Shown here piece after piece: positions 17,101 through 24,988 of a DNA stretch of 25,000 bases. How positions within the stretch are numbered: position 1 is the stretch's first letter; each line of letters starts with the position of its first letter. Below the pieces are notes generated by a model, which was given only the letters and a program-made list of their open reading frames with translations, made no database searches and was not told where the DNA came from. The stretch spans positions 1 to 25,000 of the forward strand of contig CAIIXF020000294.1 of NCBI GenBank assembly GCA_903813345.2, written 5' to 3'. This stretch comes from Owenia fusiformis (taxonomy: Eukaryota > Annelida > Polychaeta > Sabellida > Oweniidae). The position numbers were made by a program, and so were the translations under genes.

Positions 17101-20100
17101 AGAAAAGCGTTAGTGTCAAATAAAAACGTTTAAACCTCCGAAAGGTTTGACTATATCAATATCCTTAGAAGAAAAGCGTGTGAGTCAAATAAGAACGTTT
17201 AAACCTCCGAAAGGTTTGACTATATAAATATCCATACAAGAAAAGCGTTAGTGTCAAATAAGAACGTTAAACCTCCGAAAGGTTTGACTATATTAATATT
17301 CTTACAAGAAAAGCGTGTGTGTCAAATAAGAACGTTTGAACCTCCGAGGTTTGATTATATTAATATCCTTACAAGAAAAGCGTGTGTGTCAAATAAGAAC
17401 GTTTAAACCTCCGAATGGTCTGACTATATTAATATCCCTACAAGAAAAGCGTGTGTGTCAAATAAGAACGTTTAAACCTCCGAGGTTTGATTATATTAAT
17501 ATCCTTAGAAGAAAAGCGTGTGTGTCAAATAAGAACGTTTAAACCTCCGAATGGTCTGACTATATTAATATCCCTACAAGAAAAGCGTGTGTATTCACAT
17601 AATTTATGAGTGAACCAATTGCAAAGGTGCGTTAGAGATTATTAAAATAAATACTGAATTTTCAAAGTAAATAATTGAAGGTCAAAAATTATCAAACAGT
17701 TTCTCTTTAGGCTAAATAAAATTATTTTTATAAGAAAAATACCTAAAAGATATTATCCTGCAGTTAACATAGGCACGATGTATTTTACTCCTTGCCATAA
17801 TCTTGGTTATCTGAAGAGCACAATAGTACATGTAGTAATATTTTTTTAAATGAATTTTTTTTATTCTAGCTTATAAAAGAGTGGTTTCACGTGGACAAGT
17901 GCGAGCTTGACGAACATGCTTGCCATAGCAACTAAGAGTGACATCACCATACAGTGCTCATATACAACCAACAACGCAAGTAAACAACTCATGTTACCCT
18001 AACAACCAACAACGCTAGTAAATAACTCATGTTACTCGTGTTTCGAATAACTAGTAATCAAATTCTAAAATTGATATAAATCCTCGCTACTTCGTAAGTA
18101 AAATAGAGAGTAAAATATCTTACCGAATCGCAGACCTCTTTAGCAACTAACTGGTAAAGGATAGATGTTCGATCAGCTAGGTCGTCGCTAAAAGTCATCG
18201 CTTTCAGCTTTATTCTGCCCGAAAAGTATACTGTTCGTGAAAAAAAGTATTTCAATAAATCAGTTTTAAAATCAATTAATAATTCAGAAAATAATGTTCC
18301 CGTCTTTCATTAGCAACTGAGCAAAATTCTCCAGGACATCTTATGTTCAAGTTATCAAATGTAGGCTTTCTAATGATTTCACCAATGACTATTTTTAATG
18401 ACTAGGTGAGAGCGGGGTAAGATGGAATGCGGGGTGAGACAGAAAGATGGCTTTTTATTGAATAATTGTTTAAAAGAGGTTACTGAGTAATCGAAAATAT
18501 ATCCAGTGATCTCTCTGTTCAACCACTATTTTCTTGTCAGCTGAAACTAACATTGAAATAATAAAGCCATTTTCCGTCTTACCCCGCGTTCCATCTTACC
18601 CCGCGCTCCCCTAATTTCATTTTTTGCTACGACTTTTCAAATAAGTACAGAATGGATGCTTTAGCGTACTGTCAAAATTGCAGCTTACCTTTCTTTCCAT
18701 TTGTAGCATAATGTGGTTTTGTTACTTCAGCAGTTGTCGTCGTGGTTGGAAGAGTCGTAACTTCGGCCATCCTCGTTGTAGAAGTTATTTCAGGTTCGGG
18801 TTCAGGAACTACACTGTGAACATTGTCTGATACACCATTTCTAAACTGGGCTAAAAGGGCGGGGTTGCCGGCGAAAAGTGTAACTAAAATTAAAAGATAA
18901 ACGAACCGAGTTTACAATTTTTAAACAAATTCAAATAAATATTTAAGAAGTCGATACAAAAGCAGGCATTCGTTTTAAGCGACGACTGACACAGTCTGTT
19001 TAACTTTTTAATGGTTCTATCAGAACGATGAGTCTTTTTTTTACATAAATATCTAAATTAAACTTAAGGGAAATATTTTTTCGTGTTAACAAACTTACTT
19101 ATGAAATACAGTGCAGCGGCGACCATTGCCAGAGCAAATGTGAGGAGCACTGAATTGAAAATCATTATACACACTAATTTCCCATGCTTTTTATCCTTCC
19201 GGTGGTACCCAAGTGGAAACCCCATCATTGAGGGAGAAGGTGGTTGGTAGTAACCAAGACCCTGGCGGTAAGGATCAACCCCCTGTCGTACATAATCCCC
19301 TCTTAGTTGGATATTTGGATTATAGCTGTACGCCCAGGTTTCCCTGGGGTCGTCGGGGTCCATTTCCTGAGGATGCTGGCCCCTATGGCGGGATTTCTCA
19401 TGTCTTCCTCGTCTGTGGCCTTCGTCATCATTCTTTGATCTCTTTTCGTGACGTATGTTGTCGTCATCAGATTTGTGGTCACGTGAATCAGCATCAGAGC
19501 CGTAATCGTGGTGTTTCATGGGCATTTCTGTTACTCGATCTCTCTTGGCCTTTTTAGCTTTCTTTTGTTTTGATTTTTCTTTCTGTTTGCGGTCTTTTTC
19601 AATGGGGTTTCTAGTGTCGTAAACGTACGGGTTCCACTCCGGAGGAACGTTATCGGGGCTCAAATCGAATATGTTCTTGTCTTCGGCGTTCCAGTTGTTG
19701 GGAGGGTAGGGTATTGTTTCCGTAGGTTTCTGTGCCGGTTGCTTCATAAATGGAGATTGAAACAACGCTGGTTTGCTCCACTGGAAATCAAGTGTAAAAG
19801 ATGATAAGATGAACTCGCTATAAACTAAAAAGACGTTTATTAACCCGCTCTGGGTTCTTAAGGACAGTTGAGCAATTGGGCGCCGTAACCACGAGGTTGC
19901 GAGTTCGAGACGCGTGTGCTCCTTGTGTTTATTCATTTAAGCATGTAACACTTTATTGCGTATTTAATTTTCACTATATTATGAATAAGCATTACTAACT
20001 AATCTAGAAATATAAATGTGACTTGATTATAAATGCTAATGTATTTATATACAAGTACAGTATATATTAACGATTGTTTCATTCAACCAAATTCACATGG

Positions 20101-21560
20101 TATGTTGAATTTAAGGATTGAAAATACATTTACATGATGCATTCGACATTTCCCATCTTATCCATATATATTTCGTTAGCATTTATATTTTCAATTTTCT
20201 TTACCTTTTTCTTGACCTTAGTTTCTTTACCTTATTTTTGAGTTTCATTTTTAAATAAAGTATGACTATGCTATACTATAAGCTCAGTGTGTTTACTGTT
20301 TCTGCTTTTTGCCCACAGCAGTTTAAATTACGACATATTGACATGTTTTATGGTTTTGTAAAATCTCTTAGTCAGCCCCTTGCTCATCTAAAGCCATGAT
20401 CTCATCTTTAAGGAACATAATATGACCAAAGAGTGGTATTTTGACATTTCTAGATTGGGATACCATTGTGAAAGAAATTCTACCAGTGACAATATCTAGT
20501 TATCTATTCTAATTCGGATTTATCATGAATGGATTGATATTTTTGTTGTTATGTATCATTAAAATAAGCCACATACTCAATATGATGTCATTTTGTGTAA
20601 TGACTCATGCCCTCAAGAAAGTATAAATCATGGTACATTGTTCTGGATAATTTTGACATGCATTAAGGAGCATCTTTCAACTGCAGCCTTACAAGCATGG
20701 GTTTCGTTCTTGAGTATGTAGTTTATCTTAATGTGGCCGTCGTAAATGTCAGCCCAGAGTGACAACTAGCTATAGTATTATCTTGGCCGTTACATTAATC
20801 TAACCTTCGAGAAAATGTCACCATTTTCACGTTTTGAAATGCAAGATAGTAAGAGAAATATTGATATCAATATATGTATGAAATAAATTTACATGCAGTT
20901 GTCAGTGAATCGTATAGTTATGTTTCATATGACAAGAATTTCGTTGAAAAAAAAATATAACCAATATGGTTGAAGCAATGGCATTTAATCGACATTTTCT
21001 ACTTTTTACCCGTTTCTATTTATTGACCACACAAATCATGAAATCCTTACATAATTGTTATAAATGCTGAATTGTCTCATCTGGAATGTTGATCGTGTAT
21101 GACTGATTATGAGACCCAACAATCACACAAAAAACTAAATAGTATTTATCTTTTAAAATACTATAAGACCAGGCCAATTTAATAAAGTATGGAACGTCAG
21201 TACTTTAATTTCGAACTTTAGCACGAACTACAGAGTTCATATACATGTAAACCCCATTTAAAACGATGTATCGAAATTCCATGAATTACCGACATTGCAC
21301 ATGGAAAATATAGCATAATGCCCTACCTCATATGCAATTTTCTTCTTCCTGTCTTGTTTCTGGTCGGAACTTTCTTCTTCCTCGCCTTCTTCTTTATCAT
21401 CTAATACATTGACCGCATTACTCAGCTCATTATTCAAAGAGTTTAATACGTATACTCCACTTTTAACCGGTTTATCCTTTTTATTTTTGTTTTTCTTGAA
21501 TTTTCTTTTTGGGTTGTCTGGTTCTTTTTTGCTTGCGTAGAAGATCTTTTCGGTTTGCAT
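10776..21560 (-). CDS. Gene B: type II membrane protein with SEA and three CBM14 chitin-binding domains
   Basis: Exons on the minus strand, 5' to 3': 21560-21327, 19780-19099, 18883-18689, 18230-18124, (tentative 17931-17891), 16436-16293, 14775-14711, 13241-13114, 12627-12503, 11127-10776. Joined length is 2073 nt (690 codons plus stop), with all phases agreeing. Layout: cytoplasmic head about 1-279, rich in Lys, Arg, Asp and His; TM about 280-309, preceded by KKHGK, which predicts N-inside; Thr-rich stalk to 370; SEA-like domain about 371-467; Pro-rich linker to 489; CBM14 domains at about 493-545, 555-607 and 617-669; short tail. There is no signal peptide. The expected role is chitin binding at the cell surface. 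Skipping exons 4-7 (18883-18689 to 13241) would also keep the phase and give a 571-residue form without SEA. The exact protein is not identified. Confidence 0.75.
11128..11800. other. Gene B intron, unique part, with a diverged MITE
   Basis: Mostly non-coding intron. The stretch at about 11539-11710 starts TATACCTCAGTCATATTTG and ends GCAAATGTGACTGC. It resembles the TIRs of the 6597-6732 MITE (CCCAGTCACATTT) at lower identity, so it is probably a related decayed copy. Confidence 0.5.
11803..12500 (-). repeat. Minisatellite, ~66-70 bp x 10, abutting a splice donor
   Basis: About ten units of ACCTATGTACMTTATGTGAACATAAACGTAAAGATGC...CTAATGGAAAATCTGTCCATATGG lie in the intron before the last exon of gene B. 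Copies near the exon carry CCTTATG like the exon edge, and distal ones carry CATTATG. The final unit runs into the exon end (TAAGTACCTTATGAAC). The long minus-strand frame of about 219 residues across it is exon plus read-through of repeats, not protein. Confidence 0.88.
12503..12627 (-). CDS. Gene B exon: end of CBM14 1, start of CBM14 2
   Basis: Acceptor TTACCTCTAG, phase 0 in; donor ATAAG|GTACTT, phase 2 out. It reads RINNCVPPELYECP (end of domain 1), the linker LNPTSP, then NFCDPRPNGLYARQGECNKF. Domain 2 is completed in the next exon. Confidence 0.85.
13114..13241 (-). CDS. Gene B exon: CBM14 domain 1
   Basis: Acceptor CCCTTTTTTCAG, phase 1 in; donor AACAGT|GTAAGT, phase 0 out. It reads DSFCGDKKQGFYPHP, CNRFMQC, EFHCVPSDYVFNS, with the conserved aromatic and cysteine positions of peritrophin-A. 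The ATG-initiated frame upstream of it is intron. Confidence 0.88.
13242..14710. other. Gene B intron without clear features
   Basis: No repeat or exon is supported. A minus-strand open frame at 13888-14124 has an acceptor-like CCAG before EPEAIFSYSEK but ends in a stop and is not needed for the gene B frame. Confidence 0.45.
14711..14775 (-). CDS. Gene B exon: Pro-rich linker
   Basis: A strong acceptor (AGAAGTCTTCTCTTAG) and donor (AATG|GTAAGT) bound a 65-base exon, phase 2 to phase 1. It encodes ALAPPIHQPTGNPVRVEPLF and joins the SEA exon to the first CBM14 exon in frame, completing D before SFCG. Confidence 0.75.
14843..15187. repeat. Direct duplication, ~173 bp period
   Basis: Two diverged copies begin AGAGAGGGTATA at 14843 and 15016. 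Both contain GTGCCCCTC, CATTGGTTGGGG and CCCCAAGTATTGTCCT. The second has a C12 run. They lie in a gene B intron and are non-coding. Confidence 0.75.
15270..16135. mobile_element. 866-bp non-autonomous DNA element with ~125-bp TIRs
   Basis: The left arm TGTACTGTGAACGTTAC...CAGGAAGGTGGTACTGGGTTGAG...CAGGTCTGCACGAAAA...CTTAAAATGTGAA is mirrored at 16002-16135 (ending TTCACAGTACA). The two arms differ by about a fifth. No transposase ORF and no clear target duplication are seen. It is located in a gene B intron. Confidence 0.75.
16221..16365 (-). repeat. Tandem copy of the 3' part of a gene B exon
   Basis: About 60 bp at 16306-16365, mostly inside the SEA exon, is repeated at 16221-16280 in the following intron, period 85. 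The intronic copy still reads YSHLHLTVLGVLKTSI in the same sense. Confidence 0.75.
16293..16436 (-). CDS. Gene B exon: SEA-like domain, C-terminal half
   Basis: Acceptor CTCTCTATACCTCTCTTCACATAG, donor AACAG|GTAGGT, phase 2 to 2, 144 bases. It opens with SGSVVANFGLQFYEDL, the GSVV strand that is the signature of SEA domains, then two hydrophobic segments. It fits the linker exon at 14711-14775 in phase. Confidence 0.7.
16492..17590. repeat. Minisatellite, 69 bp x 16, in a gene B intron
   Basis: The unit is GTCAAATAAGAACGTTTAAACCTCCGAAAGGTTTGACTATATCAATATCCTTAGAAGAAAAGCGTGTGT. Sub-types alternate (ATCAATATCCTTAGAAG, ATAAATATCCATACAAG, ATTAATATCCYTACAAG). The last four units form a repeated dimer that includes a shortened unit (CCTCCGAGG). 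The plus-strand frames through it exist only because 69 is a multiple of 3. Some units contain in-frame stops. Confidence 0.9.
17891..17931 (-). CDS. Gene B tentative exon: SEA middle segment
   Basis: A phase 0 to phase 2 exon is required between 18124 and 16436. The best candidate found has acceptor GTCACTCTTAG and donor CCAC|GTGAAA, 41 bases, reading LLWQACSSSSHLS. The donor is mediocre and the segment is about five residues shorter than usual before the SEA GSVV strand, so this is only a proposal. Confidence 0.3.
17967..18035. repeat. ~36 bp direct repeat x2
   Basis: CAACCAACAACGCAAGTAAACAACTCATGTTACC is followed at once by a near copy (CAACCAACAACGCTAGTAAATAACTCATGTTAC). Intronic. Confidence 0.75.
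18124..18230 (-). CDS. Gene B exon: SEA-like domain, N-terminal half
   Basis: Acceptor CTTTTTTTCACGAACAG, phase 1 in; donor GATTCG|GTAAGA, phase 0 out; 107 bases. It reads YFSGRIKLKAMTFSDDLADR, then TSILYQLVAKEVCDS. This has the SEA start pattern: a short strand, the DL..(T)S motif and the first amphipathic helix. It completes V after the Thr-rich exon. Confidence 0.7.
18405..18611. mobile_element. 207-bp MITE with ~55-bp GC-rich TIRs (TA duplication)
   Basis: Arms containing GCGGGGTAAGATGGAAYGCGGGGT are inverted at the two ends, each extending through ATGGCTTT. They are flanked by TA (18403-18404, 18612-18613). It is a Tc1/mariner-like MITE in a gene B intron and stands out by its GC-rich arms. 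Confidence 0.8.
18689..18883 (-). CDS. Gene B exon: end of TM and Thr-rich stalk
   Basis: Acceptor AATTTTAG, donor GAAAG|GTAAGC, phase 1-1, 65 codons. It begins TLFAGNPALLAQF right after the TM segment, then EPEPEITSTT and LPTTTTTAEVT, a probable O-glycosylated stalk. Confidence 0.8.
19099..19780 (-). CDS. Gene B exon 2: cytoplasmic domain and TM
   Basis: Acceptor TGATTTCCAG before TGG (19780), donor CATAA|GTAAGT, phase 0 to 1, 227 codons. It contains a basic run (KDRKQKEKSKQKKAKKAKR), an acidic/basic/His-rich stretch, a Tyr/Pro-rich part (YYQPPSPSMMGFPLGYH) and the hydrophobic segment from LVCIMIF to AALYFI. The open frame continues upstream to 19936 only by reading through the intron and its tRNA-like repeat. 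Confidence 0.85.
19781..21326. other. Gene B first intron
   Basis: AT-rich with no exon seen. It contains the tRNA-like fragment at 19850-19925 and otherwise no recognised structure. Confidence 0.6.
19850..19925 (+). repeat. tRNA-derived SINE fragment
   Basis: TCTGGGTTCTTAAGGACAGTTGAGCAATTGGGCGCC with a later GGTTGCGAGTTCGAGAC gives A-box and B-box positions. On the minus strand it yields the RLELATSWLRR-type translation familiar from such SINEs. It lies about 70 bp before the exon 2 acceptor. Confidence 0.6.
21327..21560 (-). CDS. Gene B exon 1: start codon and charged N-terminus
   Basis: ATG at 21558-21560, context CAATATGC, 78 codons ending at GAG|GTAGGG, phase 0. It reads MQTEKIFYASKKE, a Lys-rich run (KRKFKKNKNKKDK), then an acidic run (DDKEEGEEEESSD). 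There is no signal sequence, as expected for a type II protein. No upstream in-frame ATG was preferred; the exact start rests on this first ATG. Confidence 0.75.
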
Positions 21561-22258
21561 ATTGATCAGTGTAATAAAAACGTCACCAGTGAATGATGTG
21601 GTTTAGTCGCTAGAGGGCGCTAATGCATTACCTATACGGTCTCGATATTGTTTTTTCTAAAAGTATGGAATATGTTCTAAGATATGTTGTGCAGTTCAAA
21701 AAAAAAATTATCAAAATTTGTAATGTCTTATTTATTTATCTTGGGATCACAAAAGTATATTAAAGTATTGGAATCTTCTCATTTTGACCATTATTTTCAG
21801 TGTTGATAGCTCAGTGGTTCGGTGTCATCTTTACCTTCCTTTTGTGTTCATAGAAAGAACAAGTATAGATCGAAGACTTGGTCTATATTAGTAGATTACA
21901 GAGTGTACCCATATATTAACTACCTGTTAAATACAGAGTGAACCTGTATCGGAAAACTCGCATATGGTTCTTTTTTCTTTGATTGGACACTTTGCATTGA
22001 TATTTAAATATTTATAACAAACATATATTTTACATATAAATCAATTTATTTATCTACATTTATTGAAAATCTGGCAAATTTTATATTCATATATTTACAA
22101 TCTTTATATTTACATACATACATATTTGGTTCGTAATAATTAGATACATACACGTCGTTGTACGTCCCAACCGTATACTAACAAAGTTTGTTTAGTTTGA
22201 CAATATCTCATCACCACGCACGTCCCACTACAAATAAAGTGAAGTTTGAAAAACGTTA
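21561..22258. other. Intergenic: 5' flank of gene B and 3' flank of ORF C
   Basis: The promoter of gene B (minus) should lie just above 21560, but no clear TATA box is seen. A degraded A-box-like TAGCTCAGTGGTTCGG at about 21810 may be a SINE remnant. The ORF C 3' end probably extends to about 22040. Confidence 0.4.
22045..22050 (-). terminator. Candidate poly(A) signal of ORF C
   Basis: AATAAA on the minus strand lies about 210 bp after the stop. A second one follows at about 22061. Confidence 0.35.
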
Positions 22259-23122
22259 CTAAAGATCCGTATGCAATATTCCACCAACCATCGTCGTCCC
22301 TGTGATGTTCTTCCTTAACGATGTGCTGGACGATGGCCTAAATGAATTCCTAGAGGTCCCACTCGAGGTGAGAAAGTATTCACATTTACCGTCATTGTTC
22401 TTGTGGAATACAACATTCGAGGATTCGTAATTGTAGTCAGTCATAGTTAGATCGAGGATGTCCTTTTTTGGTGGAGATTTGAGAGATTTTGAACTTCGGG
22501 AACATACCTCTCTTGTGATATGTTTCTGGGTGAAGAGCTCCTCTGGAATTTTTATTTCTTCTATGCAGATACTGTCCGTGATATGAATTGTCGTTTTCTC
22601 GATTTGAATTGTCGTTTTCCCGATTTTATATTTCTTGTTTGGATGTACGCAATCGCGTTCAATTAGTTTATCGTGGTTTCTTTTACGACAATTATTTGGC
22701 ATTGTATTTGCTGGATCTTCTATTGTAAAAGTCGTCTGCTTTTCCAAAGCGCCATCTTTGGGGCATGTCTCTGCACTATTACAAGTGCCTTTGTTCGTCT
22801 GCGTTTTATTGCCATGAAGCCCACCTGTAACTTTTTTAACAAGACGAGCCAACTTTTTCACATGTTTTGATTTTGCTCGCGTAGTTCTTTCCCCAGATTG
22901 TTTATCTTTGATTGCATCTCCAAAAATTGACTCAGTCTTTACCCGTACGTCCACAATCAGTGGCTTTATCTCTGTTTTTGGCTTGATGAGACCTTGTAAT
23001 ATTCCTTCAGTCGAGACCCTATTTAGTTTCGCCTGTGAGAGCTGACGGATTGTTTTTTGGTTACATTCCACAAAAATATCAGCTAGATTGCTTTGTGATT
23101 GTACTTGTTTTTTCGCCTTCAT
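22259..23122 (-). CDS. ORF C: Lys-rich protein of unknown function
   Basis: A 287-codon open frame runs from ATG at 23120-23122 to TAG at 22259-22261. It stays open 14 codons further up, where an AG (CTGTACAG) could be an acceptor, so it may be a 3' exon. It is basic and predicted mostly disordered, with no signal peptide or TM and no recognised domain. Visible motifs: VRVKTES (consensus SUMO acceptor V-K-x-E), a basic run RAKSKHVKKLARLVKK (possible NLS), a 7-residue internal duplication (KTTIQIE, KTTIHIT), and DILDLTMTD, which resembles SUMO-interacting motifs. A nuclear protein is a guess from these. The length of open frame in AT-rich DNA argues that it is real. Confidence 0.6.
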   Translation of the reverse strand: MKAKKQVQSQSNLADIFVECNQKTIRQLSQAKLNRVSTEGILQGLIKPKTEIKPLIVDVRVKTESIFGDAIKDKQSGERTTRAKSKHVKKLARLVKKVTGGLHGNKTQTNKGTCNSAETCPKDGALEKQTTFTIEDPANTMPNNCRKRNHDKLIERDCVHPNKKYKIGKTTIQIEKTTIHITDSICIEEIKIPEELFTQKHITREVCSRSSKSLKSPPKKDILDLTMTDYNYESSNVVFHKNNDGKCEYFLTSSGTSRNSFRPSSSTSLRKNITGTTMVGGILHTDL

Positions 23123-23152
23123 CTTTAGTTTCTCAGGATCAATTTCCCTCAC

Positions 23153-23513
23153 CTGTACAGCCAATGGCTCCTATAACTATATTTTTCAGTTGGTTCTCCT
23201 TCTCAATGAAGCTGAGCGTATCTTGAATGCGTATTATCGTTGGTGCAATGAGTTGGTTCTCCTTCTCAATGAAGCTGAGCGTATCTTGAATGCGTATTAT
23301 CGTTGGTGCAATGAGTTGGTTCTCCTTCTCAATGAAGCTGAGCGTATCTTGAATGCGTATTATCGTTGGTGCAATGAGTTGGTTCTCCTTCTCAATGAAG
23401 CTGAGCGTATCTTGAATGCGTATTATCGTTGGTGCACTGAGTTGGTTCTCCTTCTCAATGAAGCTGAGCGTAGCTTGAATGCATATTATCGTTGGTGTTG
23501 TCTGTATGACTGA
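23153..23513 (-). CDS. Possible repeat-encoding exon upstream of ORF C
   Basis: The minus strand is open from just after a TAA (23514-23516) to a good donor-like ACAG|GTGAGG at 23153/23152. It encodes five copies of a 21-residue unit (IAPTIIRIQDTLSFIEKENQ + L) and then KNIVIGAIGCT. It has no in-frame Met, so it would need an upstream exon. The frame differs from ORF C, so the two cannot be read straight through. It is a candidate only. Confidence 0.35.
23190..23497. repeat. 63-bp tandem repeat x5, nearly identical
   Basis: The unit is GTTGGTTCTCCTTCTCAATGAAGCTGAGCGTATCTTGAATGCGTATTATCGTTGGTGCAATGA. Copies start at about 23190, 23253, 23316, 23379 and 23442. The first three are identical and the last two have a few changes. 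The period is a multiple of three, leaving open frames on both strands. Confidence 0.92.
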
Positions 23514-24286
23514 TTAACGCTGGTTCTCACATTCCTTATATATTAAACCACAACGATGAAAACATCCGTGTGTTTGTAAATGACCATAGTTTGTCAGTTT
23601 GTCTGTTCCTGGAGCAAACTTTATTTAATCCCAATGATGGCTATGTTAATTATATCTCTCTTATCCGGTGACGGGTTGATATAAACATTAAAACAAAGTT
23701 TTAATAATCCAATGTTTGCCAGTTAACAAGTGGCACAAATCCTTCGGGAAGTTTTACGTTGATAATATGACCAAGGGTGTCATTCTCCTTAATGCATTTT
23801 TTATTAGATAAGTAAATGAAATACAAATTGGATTGATGGAAAATGCTTAACAGTGGCCGCCATTTATTTTATGGATTGCAATTTGATAGCATCGATATTT
23901 TAATCAAAACTACTGTTTATGAACAAATTCTGTTCATTTTTCAAAATGAATTTGCTTTTCTTTATTCCTCTTATTTTTTGTAAAACACAATTTTGACTAG
24001 CATTTGCTCAATTTACTTAATTACATAGTACATGATTCGCCTTTTTCCTTTCGGACTCATATGTATTGAACCTTTCACGACTTCTGATTTATCATTCGAT
24101 TCTGATAGCATTTAAAATTGAGGGATAGTTTTGAGGAAAAAAATAGACGTACTTTTAATTAAGTTAATAAATGTTTGCGTTCTTTAAAATTTCTTTCAGT
24201 CTACGGTCTGCTCAAAAAATCAAACGTAAATAGATTTAAACATATTCTGAATATGGGTATTGGGATTTCAAACGTACAGAGATCAC
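23514..24286. other. Non-coding AT-rich stretch
   Basis: No ORF of coding character, repeat or RNA gene is recognised here. Confidence 0.5.
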
Positions 24287-24291
24287 ATTTT

Positions 24292-24826
24292 CACTGGTGA
24301 TCCACTCGATTACGCTGGTTACCAAAACGGTTCCGTTTTGGTAACAAATGTCGGAACATCGAAGGTACGATTTTTCTTTTTTCCTTATTTCACACGTTGT
24401 AGGCAGAATTACCACGACATTTTTAACACAAACGTGTATCAGTATCATATGTTTAAGAAAATGTACACATTTGCGAACAAATAGTTCAGAAGACAACAGA
24501 ATCGTCGATTTAATTCCTCACTTAAGTTACATAAACGGTTTTTCGAAAAACGGTTAAGATCTGCACTTTTAACCGAAACCGTTTATGTAACTTAAGTGAG
24601 GAATTAAATCTACGATTCTGTTGTCTTCTGAGCTATTTTTTCGCAAACATGTACATTTTCCAAGACATATGATGCTGATACACGTTTGTGAGAAAAAACG
24701 TCGTGGGGATTCCACCTACAACGCGTGAAATAAGGAAAAAAGGAAAATCGTACCTTTGACGTTCCGACATTTTGTTACCAAAACGAACCGTTTTGGTAAC
24801 TAGCGTAATCGAGCGGATCACCAGTG
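24292..24826. mobile_element. 535-bp palindromic (fold-back) MITE
   Basis: Two arms of about 255-260 bp are near-perfect inverted copies around a centre near 24560 (loop GATCTGCACT flanked by CGGTTAA/TTAACCG). The ends are CACTGGTGATCC and its complement. ATTTT repeats on both sides (24287-24291, 24827-24831), a likely 5-bp duplication. Each arm also holds an inner hairpin (GTTACCAAAACGG / CCGTTTTGGTAAC). The short frames here are shadows. Confidence 0.88.
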
Positions 24827-24962
24827 ATTTTACTAGGAACTAAAATATCTACAATCTTTGTAAAGATGTCTCTCACGATATGGAACCTTGAACTGCATTT
24901 AGTTGTAATTTAGCATTAATAAGATGACATCTTGGGTAAAACAGAGCCATGCATCTCTATTT

Positions 24963-24988
24963 AGGTCAAAGGTCAAAATCAAAGGTCA
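24963..24988 (+). promoter_or_regulatory. AGGTCA half-sites including a DR1
   Basis: AGGTCA-A-AGGTCA (24963-24975) is a perfect DR1 nuclear-receptor site, with a third AGGTCA at 24983-24988. No adjacent gene is seen in the window, so function is unproven. Confidence 0.3.

Noticed and set aside
19781-19936. N-terminal extension of gene B exon 2 to an ATG at 19936
   Set aside because: It reads through a good acceptor and a tRNA-like repeat; exon 1 at 21327-21560 joins in frame.
24236-24821. Several 60-86 residue frames
   Set aside because: All lie in the palindromic element and mirror each other on the two arms.
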